Assembly: GCF_964355755.1 (NCBI RefSeq)
Contig: NC_092670.1
Location: 30,119,795-30,183,794 of the forward strand
Reading direction: 5' to 3'
Origin: Antedon mediterranea
Taxonomy: Eukaryota; Echinodermata; Crinoidea; Comatulida; Antedonidae
Length of the DNA: 64,000 bases
The stretch's first letter is position 1. Each line of letters starts with the position of its first letter. A program made the translations under genes and the position numbers. Below the pieces are notes generated by a model. It had not been told where the DNA came from. It saw only the letters and a program-made list of their open reading frames with translations, and ran no database searches. Of the stretch, positions 12,786-27,800 are shown piece after piece.

Positions 12786-15739
12786 TGTGTACATTTCATG
12801 GTTTAGATATAGATCAATATCACCACTTTAACAAGATTCTAATGAAATCTTCTAAAAAAAGTATAATCTAACGACTGGATTAATTTCCTCTTTAAAATTA
12901 GAATGGAAAGTGTTCACTAGGCACGTGTAATATAGATCCAATTGATACGCATTCTTACTAATAACTCTCAACACAAATCTAGTAGATATTTGGCTGAAAC
13001 ATTGAGATATCCCAAGAGAAAGCGGGTCACTGTCATTATCATCTACTTCTTCTGTACAGTATTATTTAAGTAAATATCTTTTATTTAGATTTCATTCCAT
13101 TTTTGTTAATTTATAAACATAAAGCAGAATCTTAAAAACTAATCGGTGATGACAAATAAGTAACAAAAGACTGTATTATATTCGTAAATTGATTTGATTA
13201 AATCTAGCTACTGAAAGTTGTTGTCTATTACTCTAATCCAAAATCTGATGAATAGTTATATTTTATCACAGTATTAGGGAATAACCTAAATTTTTAGAAA
13301 ACATTTATCAATTCATTTTCCGATCCTTTAAATATGTTGAATCAAGATTGAAAGGGTAGTATCGCTGATATATTATGGTATCGTGTGTATTTATAGCTTT
13401 TTTCTTTTAGTTAGTGAAGATGTAAAAACCAAGAGACTTATGTCAACATAGATTATAATTATGTAAACAGTTCTAGATTAAGTATGATTTGTTCATTTGT
13501 GTTTAAAATGTATTTTTATAATGTATTATTCACCTATTTGTAACTGTATTATCTTTTTTAAAGTAAATTAATGTATTGGTAATGATTTAAAGGGTAATAT
13601 CGCTGATATTTATGGTATCGTGTGTATTCATAGCGTCTTTTTTAGTTAGTGATGTGAGAACCAAGATAGGTCTGTTAAAATAGATTATAATATATGTAAA
13701 CATAGTTATAGATTAAGTATAATTTTTTCATTTTGTATTTTAAAACGTATTTTTATAATGTATTATTCGCCTATTAGTTAATTGCATTATCTTTTTTTTA
13801 ATAAATCAATGTATTGGTGGAGGAGAATGACTAAATGTATAATATGTATGTATCTTTATTATTGTTATATCGATGTGGTAAAGTACCTATTTAAAAATAC
13901 AAACTTTTATTCAAATAATATTCAATCAATATATTCAACGGCGCAATGAGGAAATATAGACTAAGCCTACGTCAATGCATCAAATGCAGAATTAAACATT
14001 TTCAACCTAATTTTTCTGAATATAGTAGGCCTACAAGATGTAGTAATACAGCTCTTTCTGAAGAAGAAATTATGAAAGTATATTTCTGCTGTTAACTGTT
14101 TCAACTGAAATATCATTCCATAACTTAGTAATAGAAATGTATCTATAAAACAAGGCTTAATTACAACTTCAATAGTCTACACTATTTCACATTAAGCCAC
14201 TAGACCTACGTTTTTTGACCTATAGTTTCACTACACTACATTTTATGTAAAAATAAATACTAAATAGATATATTGCGATAATTTGTTCGTCTTTAAACGG
14301 TTATAATAAAAAAAAATAAGTCTATTGTAATAATTTAAACGCGCCCCCTATAAATACAAGAATTAATCGCATATCGAATTGATATTTTCAAAATGTGATT
14401 TATTTCTTTATTCTGACATAAAATCATAGTATAAAAACACAATAAAGTACCTAGACGGCAAACTTATTTCCATTGTAGACCTAAACAAATATTACAGAAT
14501 AAACAAGAAAACCACACTTAATTAAACATAATAAACATACATATAGCAAATTAAATTTCTCTGATGTGATTCACCCACCTCGGTCGATCGCGTGAAAAGG
14601 TAAACAGATAAAAGAACTGTAAATTTTCCTATAGCATATAATACCCTATAGCTACCGTAAGATGTTCCTACGTTACTGCTCTTTACCAGTTAGGCCTACA
14701 CCTAAGAAGACCGTACACGAGAGGACATTCGATGCGAGCTACTTAGGTAGTGCATTGTTTCTTTTTCTCATAGTTAACCATACGTAACATACATAAAATG
14801 AATGGATGACCTGGTTTAATATTTTTAAAGTAATGTTTATTCATTATTTTTACAAAACGACAACAATTTTATAGGTCTATATATCTTTAACATTTATTTA
14901 TTTGTCAACGAAGTAGGCCTACGTAGGTATATCGAAACGTAGTGTCATCATTGAGTATTCCCTATCCAACAACCTACTTTGCGTTTGACGACAGTAAATT
15001 GAAAAAAAAAGTAAGCTTGTAACTACAGTATGTGAACATCCACAGCAGTGGATATTATTGTTTTTTTTTAATACACACCTAACATGTACATGATTTTTCA
15101 TTTTTAAATATCACTCCCACAATTTGTTTTCAGTTTAGATTCATTGTCATTTCAATTGTGAAAACGTTGACTCAATATGAACATGCGAGTTGTTATTGCT
15201 ATTAAAACGTTAAGGTTATTTTTAATAATTACAGTTCATAATTATCAATACATGGTTCTATGTCTAGAGAAAATAGGCTGCGTTACATCTATACTTTCTT
15301 GTCGTCTGTTAAATATAATATTTCTTAATCAATCCCCTAAAAGGCATATCATTGACAAATACGTTATATTAACACTGTTCTTTCATGGCATAGAATTTAA
15401 TTTTGTCGGTATATTATATACGTCCATTGCTTCTTAAAAAATGAGTTTGCATTGGTTTGTGTAGGGCAATTAATTAGATCTGGTAAAAAGAAAAACAGTT
15501 TTGAAATTGTAAAAGTACCGAATATTAAGATATTATATTCGTGTTTATTTTGATCTGTAACACTCCGCATTATTTACATTGAGTCAATAGAAGAAAGTAT
15601 GAAGAAGTAAGTGTGTTATAAGATATACTTTCATATTTAAGCAATCGATGATACGTGTTGTTATACTACCAAACAAACACTATACATTTACATTGTATTG
15701 TTTGCATTTAATGGTAACTTCCTTATAACATTGGAGTGA
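12786..15739. other. Spacer between gene A and gene B
   Basis: About 3 kb of AT-rich sequence with no exon that I can support. It contains the 238-bp tandem duplication listed separately. The frames at 14919-15101 (-) and 15177-15437 (+) lack motifs and are probably chance. Confidence 0.5.
13351..13818. repeat. Tandem duplication, 2 x about 235 bp
   Basis: Two diverged copies begin 'aaagggtaatatcgctgat' (13351 and 13589) and end near 'aatgtattggt'. The period is 238 bp. Both contain a 'gattaagtat' block and a 'tgtattatt' block in the same order. Confidence 0.8.
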
Positions 15740-15746
15740 TATAAAG
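15740..15746 (+). promoter_or_regulatory. Possible TATA box of gene B
   Basis: TATAAAG lies 59 bp upstream of the predicted start codon at 15805. An imperfect palindrome (15765-15786, ggcggcctaggatcctagcc core) lies between the two. Position and sequence fit a core promoter only if the 5' UTR is very short and unspliced; transcript data would be needed. Confidence 0.25.
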
Positions 15747-15804
15747 AACACCGTATTAAGTCGAGGCGGCCTAGGATCCTAGCCGCATTTAAGTACTCCT
15801 GAAG

Positions 15805-18800
15805 ATGTCTCGAAAATACTTGATAATATTAATATTGTATTTATGCTTGGATTTATCATTTGGTGTAACGGTTGCATGTAGGTATGTTAATGATACCAGT
15901 GTGAATGCAGTTTGTGAATGTACAGAAAGAACACAAACAGTGAAATGCACAAACCGTGGACTCAATGAATGGCCTGATGGAATTCCAGTAAAAACTCTTT
16001 TTCTGTAAGTTTTAATTATGCACTTGTAAAGCTATTATGCTGTTAAATCTTGCATGCTTTAACCAAGCTTAACTCTCTTCAGTAGATGGATAGAAATAGC
16101 ATTTTGAGTAAAACAAAAGTTAGTTTTTTTGCTGAAACATACTCAACTACATATAATTTGCATAAAATCAAAATGGCTACCACTTTAACCCCAGGTATCA
16201 GATTATTATGAAAGGTCATTTTATTGTAAAGAATTACATTTTATTATTTGTCTTAAACAAACACAAAAGTAAATCCTGGCTAGTTGTTTGGAGTGTTTGA
16301 ACTAATTAGATATCACCAACATAATATATTATAGAAACAAAAACTAAACGCTTTATTTATAGGAATTGATCAATGTTTTTTTTTATTCATGAACATACCA
16401 TGTTTACCTTTACCCTCTTCAAAGCAAATCAAATTCTTAAAGATTCAAATCCGTTCTGTAGCCTAACCCAACCTTTCAAAAAGTAAAATTACATCAACAA
16501 AGTAAACGATTTACATTTCAAAAGTGATAATTTCTATCCTTGCCTAATAAAAAAAGTGAAACCACGCTTAACACGTTGGTTAGGCCCTAGCTTTTGCTAT
16601 ACTGAACAACATACCAATAATGCAAATAGTCTTCGTGACCACGTTTGAACTCGAAAAAAACATCACATAATTCCTCGATGATACCTAGTTGTATGTCAAC
16701 ACCCATTTGTGTATGTAATTATTTATCATGTAGATCAAACATTCGTAATTTAAAGTATGCCTGCATTGTTTACTTTGCGTCAGAAACAATACAGCAAACA
16801 GTGGATGATGCTATACGGTGTAGCACAATAATAATGACAACAACGACAATAATAATAATAATAATAATAATAATGAATAATTACACAACATCAGACATAT
16901 CCTATTTTAAAGACATTGTGTGAATATATATTTTTTAACAAATATTATACAATCAATTCATATTTTACCAAGAGTTAATTAACTCTTTTTTTTTTATAGT
17001 TACATTAATGATAACAACCTGAGAACAATTGATGACGATACGTTGACAGAGCTACCGGAGCTTAGAACTATGTAAGATTTTAAGAGGCATAAATGTTTTA
17101 CAGTATGTATATTGTAGCAAAAGTTTTGATAGAATGTGACACAAACGTGCATCTCTAGAAATATTACATATCCGCAACTATCGATCTGACCATTGAATAA
17201 TAATCGATTTTATAATAACGTAAAACATATTACACTTTTATCTACTGTTTTAAAAATAAATAATAAATAAAATGCTTAACTTTAATGACAGAGAAATTAG
17301 TCGCAACTCACTAAGAAGACTACCAACGTTTCCGAAGTCAATTGTTACTGTGTAAGTAGTGTTTTATACTTTAAATATCAAGTCAAACAGCATAACTACC
17401 TGGATAAGAAACACATATCCTATACTTCTTTCACGCCAAAACTCCGCAGTGGTTTCCGGAGACACTCCGGGGTTTGTGACCACTTAAAACTCCGGAGTTA
17501 CCCCATTCACACTAACCCTAGCAACACCAGAGTATTTAAAAATAAAATGGTAAATACCGCCCTCTGTTTGTTTACATATCGACGATCGTTAGAATAATTT
17601 TAAATGATAATAATTTTAATTTAATAACTATTTTCAAAATATCTCAGAAGTCATATAATATTTTATTTATACTAGTTATTATTTTGTAGACCCGCTATAT
17701 ATTTTGTACAAATATTTAAAGTATTTTGAAATAAAACTGTACTAAAGCAATGATTGATCGTGTAAGGATGATCTTTTGACCTAAAAACTCCGGATTTGAT
17801 GTTGGTACCTTTCATACCAAAACACCAGTGTTTCCCTGCATTTCGCCCTCTGAGAGAATGTTCAGATGTTCAACCCCGCTGTTTGTACTCCGCAGTTGTT
17901 TGATTTTACCCCTTCACACCACGTCAACTCCAGAGTTGTGCTTTTTGTGTGAAAGGAGTTACAAGACGAATAGCCTAACACATTACTGTATGTTGTATTG
18001 TATCATATTGATTTTACTGCAGTTGGTTAATTTATTAATAAATATAACATTTACAACATACACATATTTCAGATATGCAAAAGGCAACTTTTTGACCGAC
18101 ATATTGACAGCTTTTAATGATCTTCCAAGACTTCGTAACGTGTAAGTTAGGCCTACAATATTGTAATTTAATAATGGTTTGCTGTTCTTTATGGTTTATT
18201 GTAGTAGAATTAACTTTCTTCCTAAAATGATATTAAACATTGTTTTTCTTATATAACAGGATTATGGTAATTATTGATTAAAATAAACAAACCTATGATA
18301 ACTTTCTAACATTCTAGTTCACAATTTATACAAAAGATACATTACATCATTTTGACTCATCATCAATATAGTATACACAGCATAGTAAGTTTTCAATTGT
18401 GAGGAAGGAGACACGACAGTTTGTCTTTAGGCATAAGTACCGTAGGCCTATAATGCCTTACTACTTTTCTTTTTCAAAATTAAGATGTTTGTCTTATTTG
18501 ACTCTTGGGGTATACTCTATCATATGAATTGACCAGTTATTCCAAAATATGAGTGAAATATATTGGGGTTGTCTACAAACACCCATTATAAATAATCTTA
18601 CAAAAGCAAAACTACAGCAATTGACAAATCGGATAGCAGTATAATGAATATATAATGAGGCAGATATAATGCTCTCAGGAGAAAAGCTTTTTTTCATATA
18701 TTTTGTAATTCTTTTACAACTTACAGCAAATTACCTGATCCAAAATACATTTATAATTTATTTCAACTAAAATCAAAAAATGTTTTGGTAAATTTTGATC

Positions 18801-21800
18801 AAAAAGCAAACAAAATAACTGCAAAAGTGTCCCGCTAAATAATTACGAAAAAAGTTTATCTGCATTTTGACCCCTCAAAAAATAAAATAATAATTGAAAA
18901 CTATGTATAAATGAAAAGTGTTTGTTTGTAATTACTCAAAAATAGCCATTTTCTCAGCCCTTTTTCAATAATAACTGAAGATGTTTAAAAAATACTCCTC
19001 ACTAAAATTTAGGATAAGTAATGTTACTGTGTATAAAACAATACTATTATAATATTATATTATTATGTTATCTTAACTATATCCTTTTTGTTTTCAAAAT
19101 AGAGACATTCCGTACAACAGCATTACAGTGTTAAAGAATTCTATGTTTAAGGGTTCACCATTCGTAGGTAGATTGTAAGTATCATGGTATGATTATTTTG
19201 TCAAAGTAATGCTAAAGCTCAACTTCAAGCAGCTCCAGATTGACAATATTGACCACTAATGAAACAAAATTATGATTTTATTTTCCAGAAACTTAGTGTC
19301 TAACAATCTACTTAGAATTGAACCTTTCGCATTTATAAACATCCAATTGAGATTGCTGTAAGTTTTTTTTTTAATTCCATGCTTTCAAAATAAAATGGTA
19401 GTGATTAATTTTATTTGGCGTTTCCGTTTTTATGTAAGCACCTGTATTCTTAAATCAAAGATTGTATAGCGCCACAAGGTAGAGATTTCCATGGACAAAT
19501 TTGAACAAGAATTAATCCTTGTCATGACAATATCGTACGATATGTTGGCCAGCGGCCGAGTTGTATCCAAGCATGGAGAAATACTTATACTAATGAAAAA
19601 AATCACCGCAAAAATTAAATCATACAGAAATAGCATATCTTCATCCGGGTATTTTGACCACCCGAATGGCGTCCATGGAATCAAATGGAGCGTAGTGTTA
19701 TAAGATAGGGGCTTGGCAACAGTTATCTATTTTGCGCGGCGCAAATGACCCACATGATTATTCAATTGAGAAGAAACAGATATGTTGCGCCGTACTACTG
19801 TTCTAACCAGACACTATCCAATCTAGGCAATCTAAAAACAGGACACTCGCACGCCTTACCAAGATAGGCTCGTAACAGTCCTTTGATCTTATGTCTGGCT
19901 GCGACAGATACCAAAAGTACTGTACTACACTGTCCCAGCAATGCAAAAGAAAGTATGGGACAACATGATAGTTTTGAGTATCAAGCAAATCTTTTTGTTT
20001 GTTTCCATCAATTTTGAACAATGCCGGACCATGACATTATATAGTGGTCTAATGGTCAACAGTGGTTAGGATAACTGCATATCAAGCAGAATAAAAGGTT
20101 CTAAGGTTAAATCTCGATTGGGCGGATTTTTTTTTCATTTTCGGAAATTAATAAATGTTCAGTATATCATTAGGTGGTTTAGAATTTATTCTGCGCCTGT
20201 TGATTACCCAGCGTCTTTCAGCAGATTTCAATGATGGCCATTCATTCTTTTTTTGTGCATACATGTCCCTTCGGTGATGCCGGCTTCGTGAATAAATATA
20301 CTGAAATAAGAGGACGTATCAAATTGATCTATTTTACGCATGCGTACAATTGATAATTAGTGCTAGCTGTTCCGTCGACATACAATTTCGAGTCGCATCC
20401 AATCGAATTTGAACAAGGCCTACTATGAAAACTATCACTGAGTACCATTGTAGTTCATTGATCTAAATTACAATTGGCCGTCATGGTAAGTAACAATGTT
20501 GACAGTCATCATTGCTGTAAATCTTGTAAAACGTGTTCATTGGTCGAATCTACTAAAACACTTCACCGTAACCCAACTGGCCGCATCAATCAACAATTAA
20601 TACATTTAACTTAAAACGTCATTTATCTTATCTTATATCTGTAATATTTGTGTTAAAACTTACGTCGGAGAAAAAAAATAACGACTCTCTGTATGAGAAT
20701 GCCACAACATACATCAGCAATTAAAACATTGAAACTTGATTAACTTGTAGCTGTTATTCTCATGATTCGAGTGCAAATGTTAAGTTATGGCAATAGACCA
20801 CATTGTCAATGTTTTCAATAAACAAGTTCGTCAGAGGAAAATTAAAATTTCGTGAACTATTTTCGAAATTGAATCAGCATTGTTTAGGTAGTGTTTAGGT
20901 AGTGATATGAGTTATTTTGTTTAACATTGTTCAATTCCTAGAATTAAGATTTCTTTTATTTTTTTGTTGCAATTATGAGCAATTTTTCAATTTATATCAT
21001 ACATAACTATGTATATTTAATGCATACAACCTAGTAAATGACTGTATTGATTACTATAAACTTGGATATTATCCAATACCATTAAGGTAATATTGGTTTT
21101 TTCTATATTACAGCTGGATTGAAAATAACCACGAACTTATAGAGCTGTGTGAAAATGCATTTGCATTAGCTTCAAGACAAGCTGTTGAATTGTAAGTGAA
21201 GTAACCAGGAAGAAAATTGTTAAAATGAAATTGTTATTCCTTTCATTGGTCAATAGCCCAGCGTCAGGATTTGATCGAAATAGTTTCAAACAACTGTTGT
21301 AATATTCTACATGGACAATTACAGTACTGTGTGTCAGTACACTATAAATGTATCTATGCATTATTTTATTAATACATTGTACTTACAGCAACGTTTAACA
21401 AACATTCAGTTTGCTTTCTCAGGTAGACTGTTGATATTGGCTACAGTCTGGCCAACATCACCTCGGTGTATGCTGTGTTTTGTTGCGACATTGACGTTGC
21501 CCTTCTCCCCTGTTTGTTTCCCTGTGTCTGAATGATGTAATCGTATATTTGTGAGGTTGTTTGTTTGTCATCCCTGTTTATTGTGTCTGTAGTTTTGGTC
21601 AGATTCCTTGTTTCTCACTCTCGTTTTGTAGTGTTTGAGTGTCCAAGTTTGGTGCGTGGTTTAGATGAATAGCATGGTCTATATTGGCTGATTTTTTATA
21701 GTTCATAGTTAGTTCATAGTTCATTGTATTTGTCCATACGGAAATTCATGTGACATACAATTTCTCAAAGTTAAAAGGTTAATACAATAAAATTACATAG

Positions 21801-24800
21801 CAACAAAATTCAACGACTTAACAACGGTTATTAAAATGTCTAATTGGGTACGGAACAAAAGAATTAAGGAAGCGTTTTGTTCTACAACGTGTAGCCCTCA
21901 AACGCCTTCCAGATCTCAGCCATTGAAAATCACTATAGAGCGGATGACTCTCATCTTTCATTATGGCAATGACCTTATCATAAATTTTGACGTTACAAAC
22001 ATCATCAAATCTAATGATCTGTTTAGTTATTCTGCACGCCTTATTTACTAAACATTTAACATTCTTTAGGTCTGATTTTCTAAAACTACTGAACCATATC
22101 AGACAACCATAAACTAAGACACTTTCCATGACCGACTTATAAAATAGACCTAATATTGTGTTGTCAACACTAAACGAGTTTAATTTTCTTAAAAAGTACA
22201 ATCTAGAGTTACCCTTAGACATGATCGTTTTACAATGTTCACCCCAATTAAACTTGTTGTCGATTACCATTCCAAGATATTTATATTTGGACACAATATC
22301 AATATCAACTTCATTGATTTGGTTGATTAGAACTATTTCGGAAGTCAAAAATCATTTCTTTAGTTTTACCTTCGTTAATAACTAAACGATTATCTACACA
22401 CCCGTCTACACACCATGTAATAAATGAATTCACTGAGTTTCTATATAATGTCTCGTCATTCTTAGCAATTAAACCTAATAAGACGGTATCGTCGGCGTAC
22501 TTCAACAAATAATTGTTCGGATGAATAGATTTACAATCATTCGTATACTAAACATATAATAGCGGCGAGAGAACACAACCTTGTGGGGATCCGACATTAG
22601 TTATCTGTTTATCCGAAAGAGTCCCCGATATGTGCCTATCTGCTGGAAATCGTCAACAATTATCCCTGTCCCTAAAAGAGCCCGCCCTAATCAATTGAAT
22701 GACTTTCGTCCGGTAGCGCTTACCCCTATTGTTATGAAGTGCTTTGAAAAGATTATTAGTAAACATCTTATTGCCCCTTTATCTCCACTTCTTGACCCTT
22801 TGCAATTTGTTTTCCAACCACACAAGTGTGGAGATGATGCTGTTCTTACACTTGTTCATTTGATGCGATGTAGCACTTATAAGAATTAGCTACAGAACTA
22901 TAGCATTGGTCAACAATTCTTTATCACAGTGGTTAAAATCACCCATAACAAGTTTAGGTGAATCAGGAGATTTATCTGAAACGTCATGTACAGTTTCGGT
23001 AACGATCTTAGCTGCTTTATTTGCATCCGCATCTGGGGGAATATATGCTAAAATAACATAAAGTTCATTAAACTCCCTAGGCAAGTAAAACGGTCGAAAG
23101 GCTACGCACATAAGTTAGATGTTCACATCGCATAAAGTCTTCTTTATGTTGACGTTACCGCACCAATTATTATTCACAAACATAAAAATTCCTCCTCCTT
23201 TACTTTTCCCAGTCACTGTAGCATCTCGATCAAGTCGTAATAAATTAAAGCCATCAATACTTACAGAGTAATCATTAATCGTTGTAGATAACCAAGTTTC
23301 CGTAAAACAGACTAGGCTTGATTCCCTGAAGTTGGTTAGAAATTTCGTACAGGCATTTCATCAACTTTATTTACGATTGATCTAACGTTGCTCATAGTTA
23401 TAACTGGAAGCGGTAGACGGTGTTGATTTTTCCTAATTCGTCGCTTTAAGCTTCCTCTGTGTCCTCTTTTCCTGGGTTTTACTGCAACGTCATTCCGATT
23501 TGGCATCCATTCTGGAATAATGGGGCTCGGCATCCGGGACGCTTGGCTTGGTGTTGATATTCCAAGCGCTAGCAGCACATCACGATCGTAGCTTAGTGGG
23601 GCTGACAATACCGAGTGATTTAAAACGGCAAAAAGTGCGATAAAACTCACAATCCAGACAAAGAAAAACGTATCCATACTCTCAGAAACTAAGTATGAAT
23701 TGAAATTCGCAAAATTACAGCGCACATAATACAATAAAAACGATGAAAATAATTATGTTAGAAGAGCAAATTGAACGTTCCGCGTCGCCGATGAACAGCG
23801 CCACTATTATTCCTCTTGTTTTCATGATCTGTTTATATGTCTGTCTCTTCTACATCTTATTGGTGTTCCATAAATCTGATTTTGAGTGCTCTTCCAGTTG
23901 CATTTATGCAAACGTTGTCGCAATTATTTAGTTTATTCAAGTGGGTGATGAGAGTTAAAACATAGATATGGATTGTTGTCGGTGGTGGGTTTCCGATACA
24001 CTGTGGTTTTGAGGGATCCGTCGTATTGTAAAGTGATGATGGTGTCCAAGAAAGGTATCTCGTTTCTGTGGTGAATGTAATATTCCCTGATGGATCAATG
24101 TTGTTTAATATTCATTAAGGTTAGACTCAGAGTTGTTTGGAACACATACCCTTTCCAAAAATGGGCTTGATTGCAGTTGGTTTCCGATGTACAGGCTTGT
24201 TGTTCCAGCCATTCCATAAAAAAGCTAGCAATGATCTGAGCTTCCCATTGCTATCATTTTCTTGTGTCTGTATATTTTTTTTTTAAACTGAAACGGAAAT
24301 TAATTAATTAGTACCCGTTTTAGTAGCGCCATGATGTCTTTTTTTTGGTTCTTATTTTTAGTTCTGTGTCTTGTTTCAGACGTTTTTTTACTTCGTCTAA
24401 TATTTTGATGTTTCCTCTCCGAAAAATGTGGCAAAATATAGTAACCCACACACTTTAATAATCTTTATTTACAAAATAAGCGCGCATATAAACATCCTAA
24501 ATCATATATTGTAATAACTAATTACTTTTTAAAACTGTGATAACTCAAGTAGAACAAAAAATTACAGTAAAATTAGTATTAAATAAAACACAAGAATGTA
24601 TGAATTATCTATTATTGAAATAACTTGAAATATCTTCTTTCAATAGAGTGATTGCAAACAACTATAACCTAGTTCACATTTCTACTGGAACTTTCAAAAA
24701 CTTGTCAAGTGGAAGTAGCATGTTGGTAAAACTTTTAACCTATGATTATTACTCGAATAAAGCCGACAGAGTTCTGTTTCCAGTAACCCTCAAGGACTGG

Positions 24801-27800
24801 GCTACTTTTTAGCCGGTTCTTTTCCCATCTTAGTTGCAGACGACAACTCTGATTTCCCCCAAACCCGGTCATTGTGACTGCTATCACTTCCTTTATGCGA
24901 TTTTCATAACTTTGGTCAAAGGTTGAGTTTGGTAAAAAATAATACTACTCATCTCATACAATTGGTGGCTGTACTGTATTGTTATAGTAGTAGGAGAAGC
25001 TGCTATACAAAATGTACTGCGACAGACTATACTAATAGTGGGGTGCCTTAAGGGAAAAAATGATCAAAAACGTTACACGGATGACAAAGTTTTCAAATTT
25101 TGTACATATGTTCACTGGGACATACAGATTAAAAAAATCACTGTAGCCAAGAAAAAAATTTTATTTTATGACCATATTTGGAGTATTTTCAAAATGGCCG
25201 CCAAAACAAAATGATGGTCTTAGTAACCGGTAGGGGTACAGAGTTCATTTTAGTGTTAAATTGCTTAGAACACATATGTTTCTATTCACTCTAATACAAA
25301 ATGTTATTAGAAAATGGCCGGAATCATCATTTCCGGAATTGTGAACTTTGACCCTAGTTCCTAATTATCATATGAAAAAGTAATTGTTTAAATTTGTTGA
25401 GAAAACAATGTATTGCGTGAAAAATAAGTGTTTGACGGTTGACTGTCATGCAATGTTGTAGTGATATAAAACAAAATTTAAGTCAAAAGTTAATATCATT
25501 ACTTCTGGTCAATTGATAAATTCAGTCATTACCTTAATTAATACAAAAATATACGTTTTTGACAATTTAAGCACAATATTGTGATGTTATGCGCATTCGG
25601 TAACAAAATTTGAGGTTATCGGGTCAAAGGTCAATATTATGATTTCAGTCACTTTTGGGAAAAATAGTTCGTTAGACCAAATACTAACATGTATATTGTG
25701 AATATTTTAAGACCAACCTCATGTTTCTACTGTCAGTAGTTATCGAGCTAAAATGAACTCTGTACCCCTACCGGTTACTAAGATATTGACCATCATTTTG
25801 TTTTGGCGGCCATTTTGAAAATACTCCAAATATGGTCATAAAATAATTTTTTTTTCTTGGCTACAGTGACTTTTTTAATCTGTATGTCAAAGTGAACATA
25901 TGTGCAAAATTTGAAAACTTTGTCATACGTGTAACGTTTTTGACCCTAAGGCACCCCACTATAAAGCTATTTCTGGCCCGAGGAAATGTGGTAAAGTTAT
26001 CAAAGATAACCATGTCCAGGATTTTGGATCATAGTTAGTTACTTTAATAAATAAATAGGAGAAATTCTTACGCCCTGGGTTGCCATAAAACTTGGCCATT
26101 AATACAATTCGTTCATAGAAATTAAATAAAAATAAAAACAGCCATGACATCTGGCAACTTTTCTAACAGACTGAGTAATTGTTGCATTATGAATATTTAA
26201 ATTATTAATTAAACAAACAGTTTTTGATCATTATCCTAATAACCCCAGATATCTAGATGGAAACAGTTTACGAAGCATACCTTCTAGAGCTTTTCAAGGC
26301 GGATCAATATTTCATATGTAAGCATTAATTATCGTGTATCACATATTTTCAGTCACGTCTGTCAAAAGTTATGACTAACGTATTATCATTTAGTTTTATA
26401 GTATAATTATTGGTGCTACCAGGGCTCAGTCACACAGGTTTATAGTATAATTATTGGTGCTACCAGGGCTTAGTCGCACAGGTTTATAGTATAATTATTG
26501 GTGCTACCAGGGCTCAGTCGCACAGGTTTATAGTATAATTATTGGTGCTACCAGGCCTCAGTCATACAGGTTTATAGTATAATTATTGGTGCTACCAGGG
26601 CTCAGTCGCACAGGTTTATAGTATAATTATTGGTGCTACCAGGGCTCAGTCACACAGGTTTATAGTATAATTATTGGTGCTACCAGGGCTCAGTCGCACA
26701 AGTTTATAGTATAATTATTGGTGCTACCAGGGCTCAGTCGCACAGGTTTATAGTATAATTATTGGTGCTACCATGGCTCAGTCACACAGGTTTATAGTAT
26801 AATTATTGGTGCTACCATGGCTCAGTCGCACAGGTTTCCATACCAATGTTCGGTTCGTAACCAGAATTAGTTAATTTAGTAGTTTTTTAATATTTTTCAG
26901 CAAACTTGAAAACAACGATATTAGCTTTATACATAAAGACGCATTTTTTGCATTGGACAGTATTTATATGTTGTGAGTACTAATATAGTTCATATGTTTA
27001 AACATTGCTATTGCCATTGTATTGGTACAAATTATAATCATGATAATCAAAAAAACAAAAATTGACACATTCTAACATCATAATTTATCAATAATGTTGT
27101 TTTCCAGAAATAGATTATTCGCATAAATTTAATTAGTAAAATGTGAAATTAATTTTGTCAATGCATTATTTATTGTTTTACTTTATGAAGACGACTTGCC
27201 TATAACAACCTTAAGAAAATACCAATTTTGAACGCAAACATATTTGATACACTGTAAGTGGTTTTCTAATAATTATACCATTCATTACCTTTACTAATAG
27301 TTTTTTTTATTTGCTGGTCATTGTTCCCTAATGGCTAACGGGAAACTGTTATTATGGCATTTTGTGACCAATCGAAACTAACTTACAGGTCAAATTCAGC
27401 AATGGAAATTAATCTTTCCCAACAATTAAACCATACTCCGCATGCTGTAATTCTAGTTTTATAGAAAATAATTAAGCAGTATAATTTTATGATTTTTCTA
27501 AATAAACAAATCATATTTCCTGTACTAATCTAGTACATAATATTGTTTATTTTAGTGATTTGAGCTGGAACTATCTAACATCATTGGAAGACTGTCAACT
27601 ACCGTCAGTTAAAAATATTATAATGAACAAAAATAATATTCAACGAATCTCAAAAAAAGTTTTTGTTAATATGTCATCACTTGAAATGTTGTAAGTACAA
27701 ATTGATGGAAAATAATGTTTGTTATTAATAGATAATTTCAAAATAAGAAATTGAAAACGATGTTTGTACAGAAAGTATAACGCACACATTTCCTAATATT

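Noticed and set aside
19430-19703. Overlapping frames on both strands in gene B intron 6
   Set aside because: No domain, no splice-consistent phase with gene B exons and no paralogous counterpart.
23743-23931. Plus-strand 62-residue membrane-like protein
   Set aside because: It is antisense to the Penelope-like GIY-YIG remnant.
26395-26837. CRISPR-like array
   Set aside because: Units are contiguous with no unique spacers, and the genome is eukaryotic with introns on both sides.
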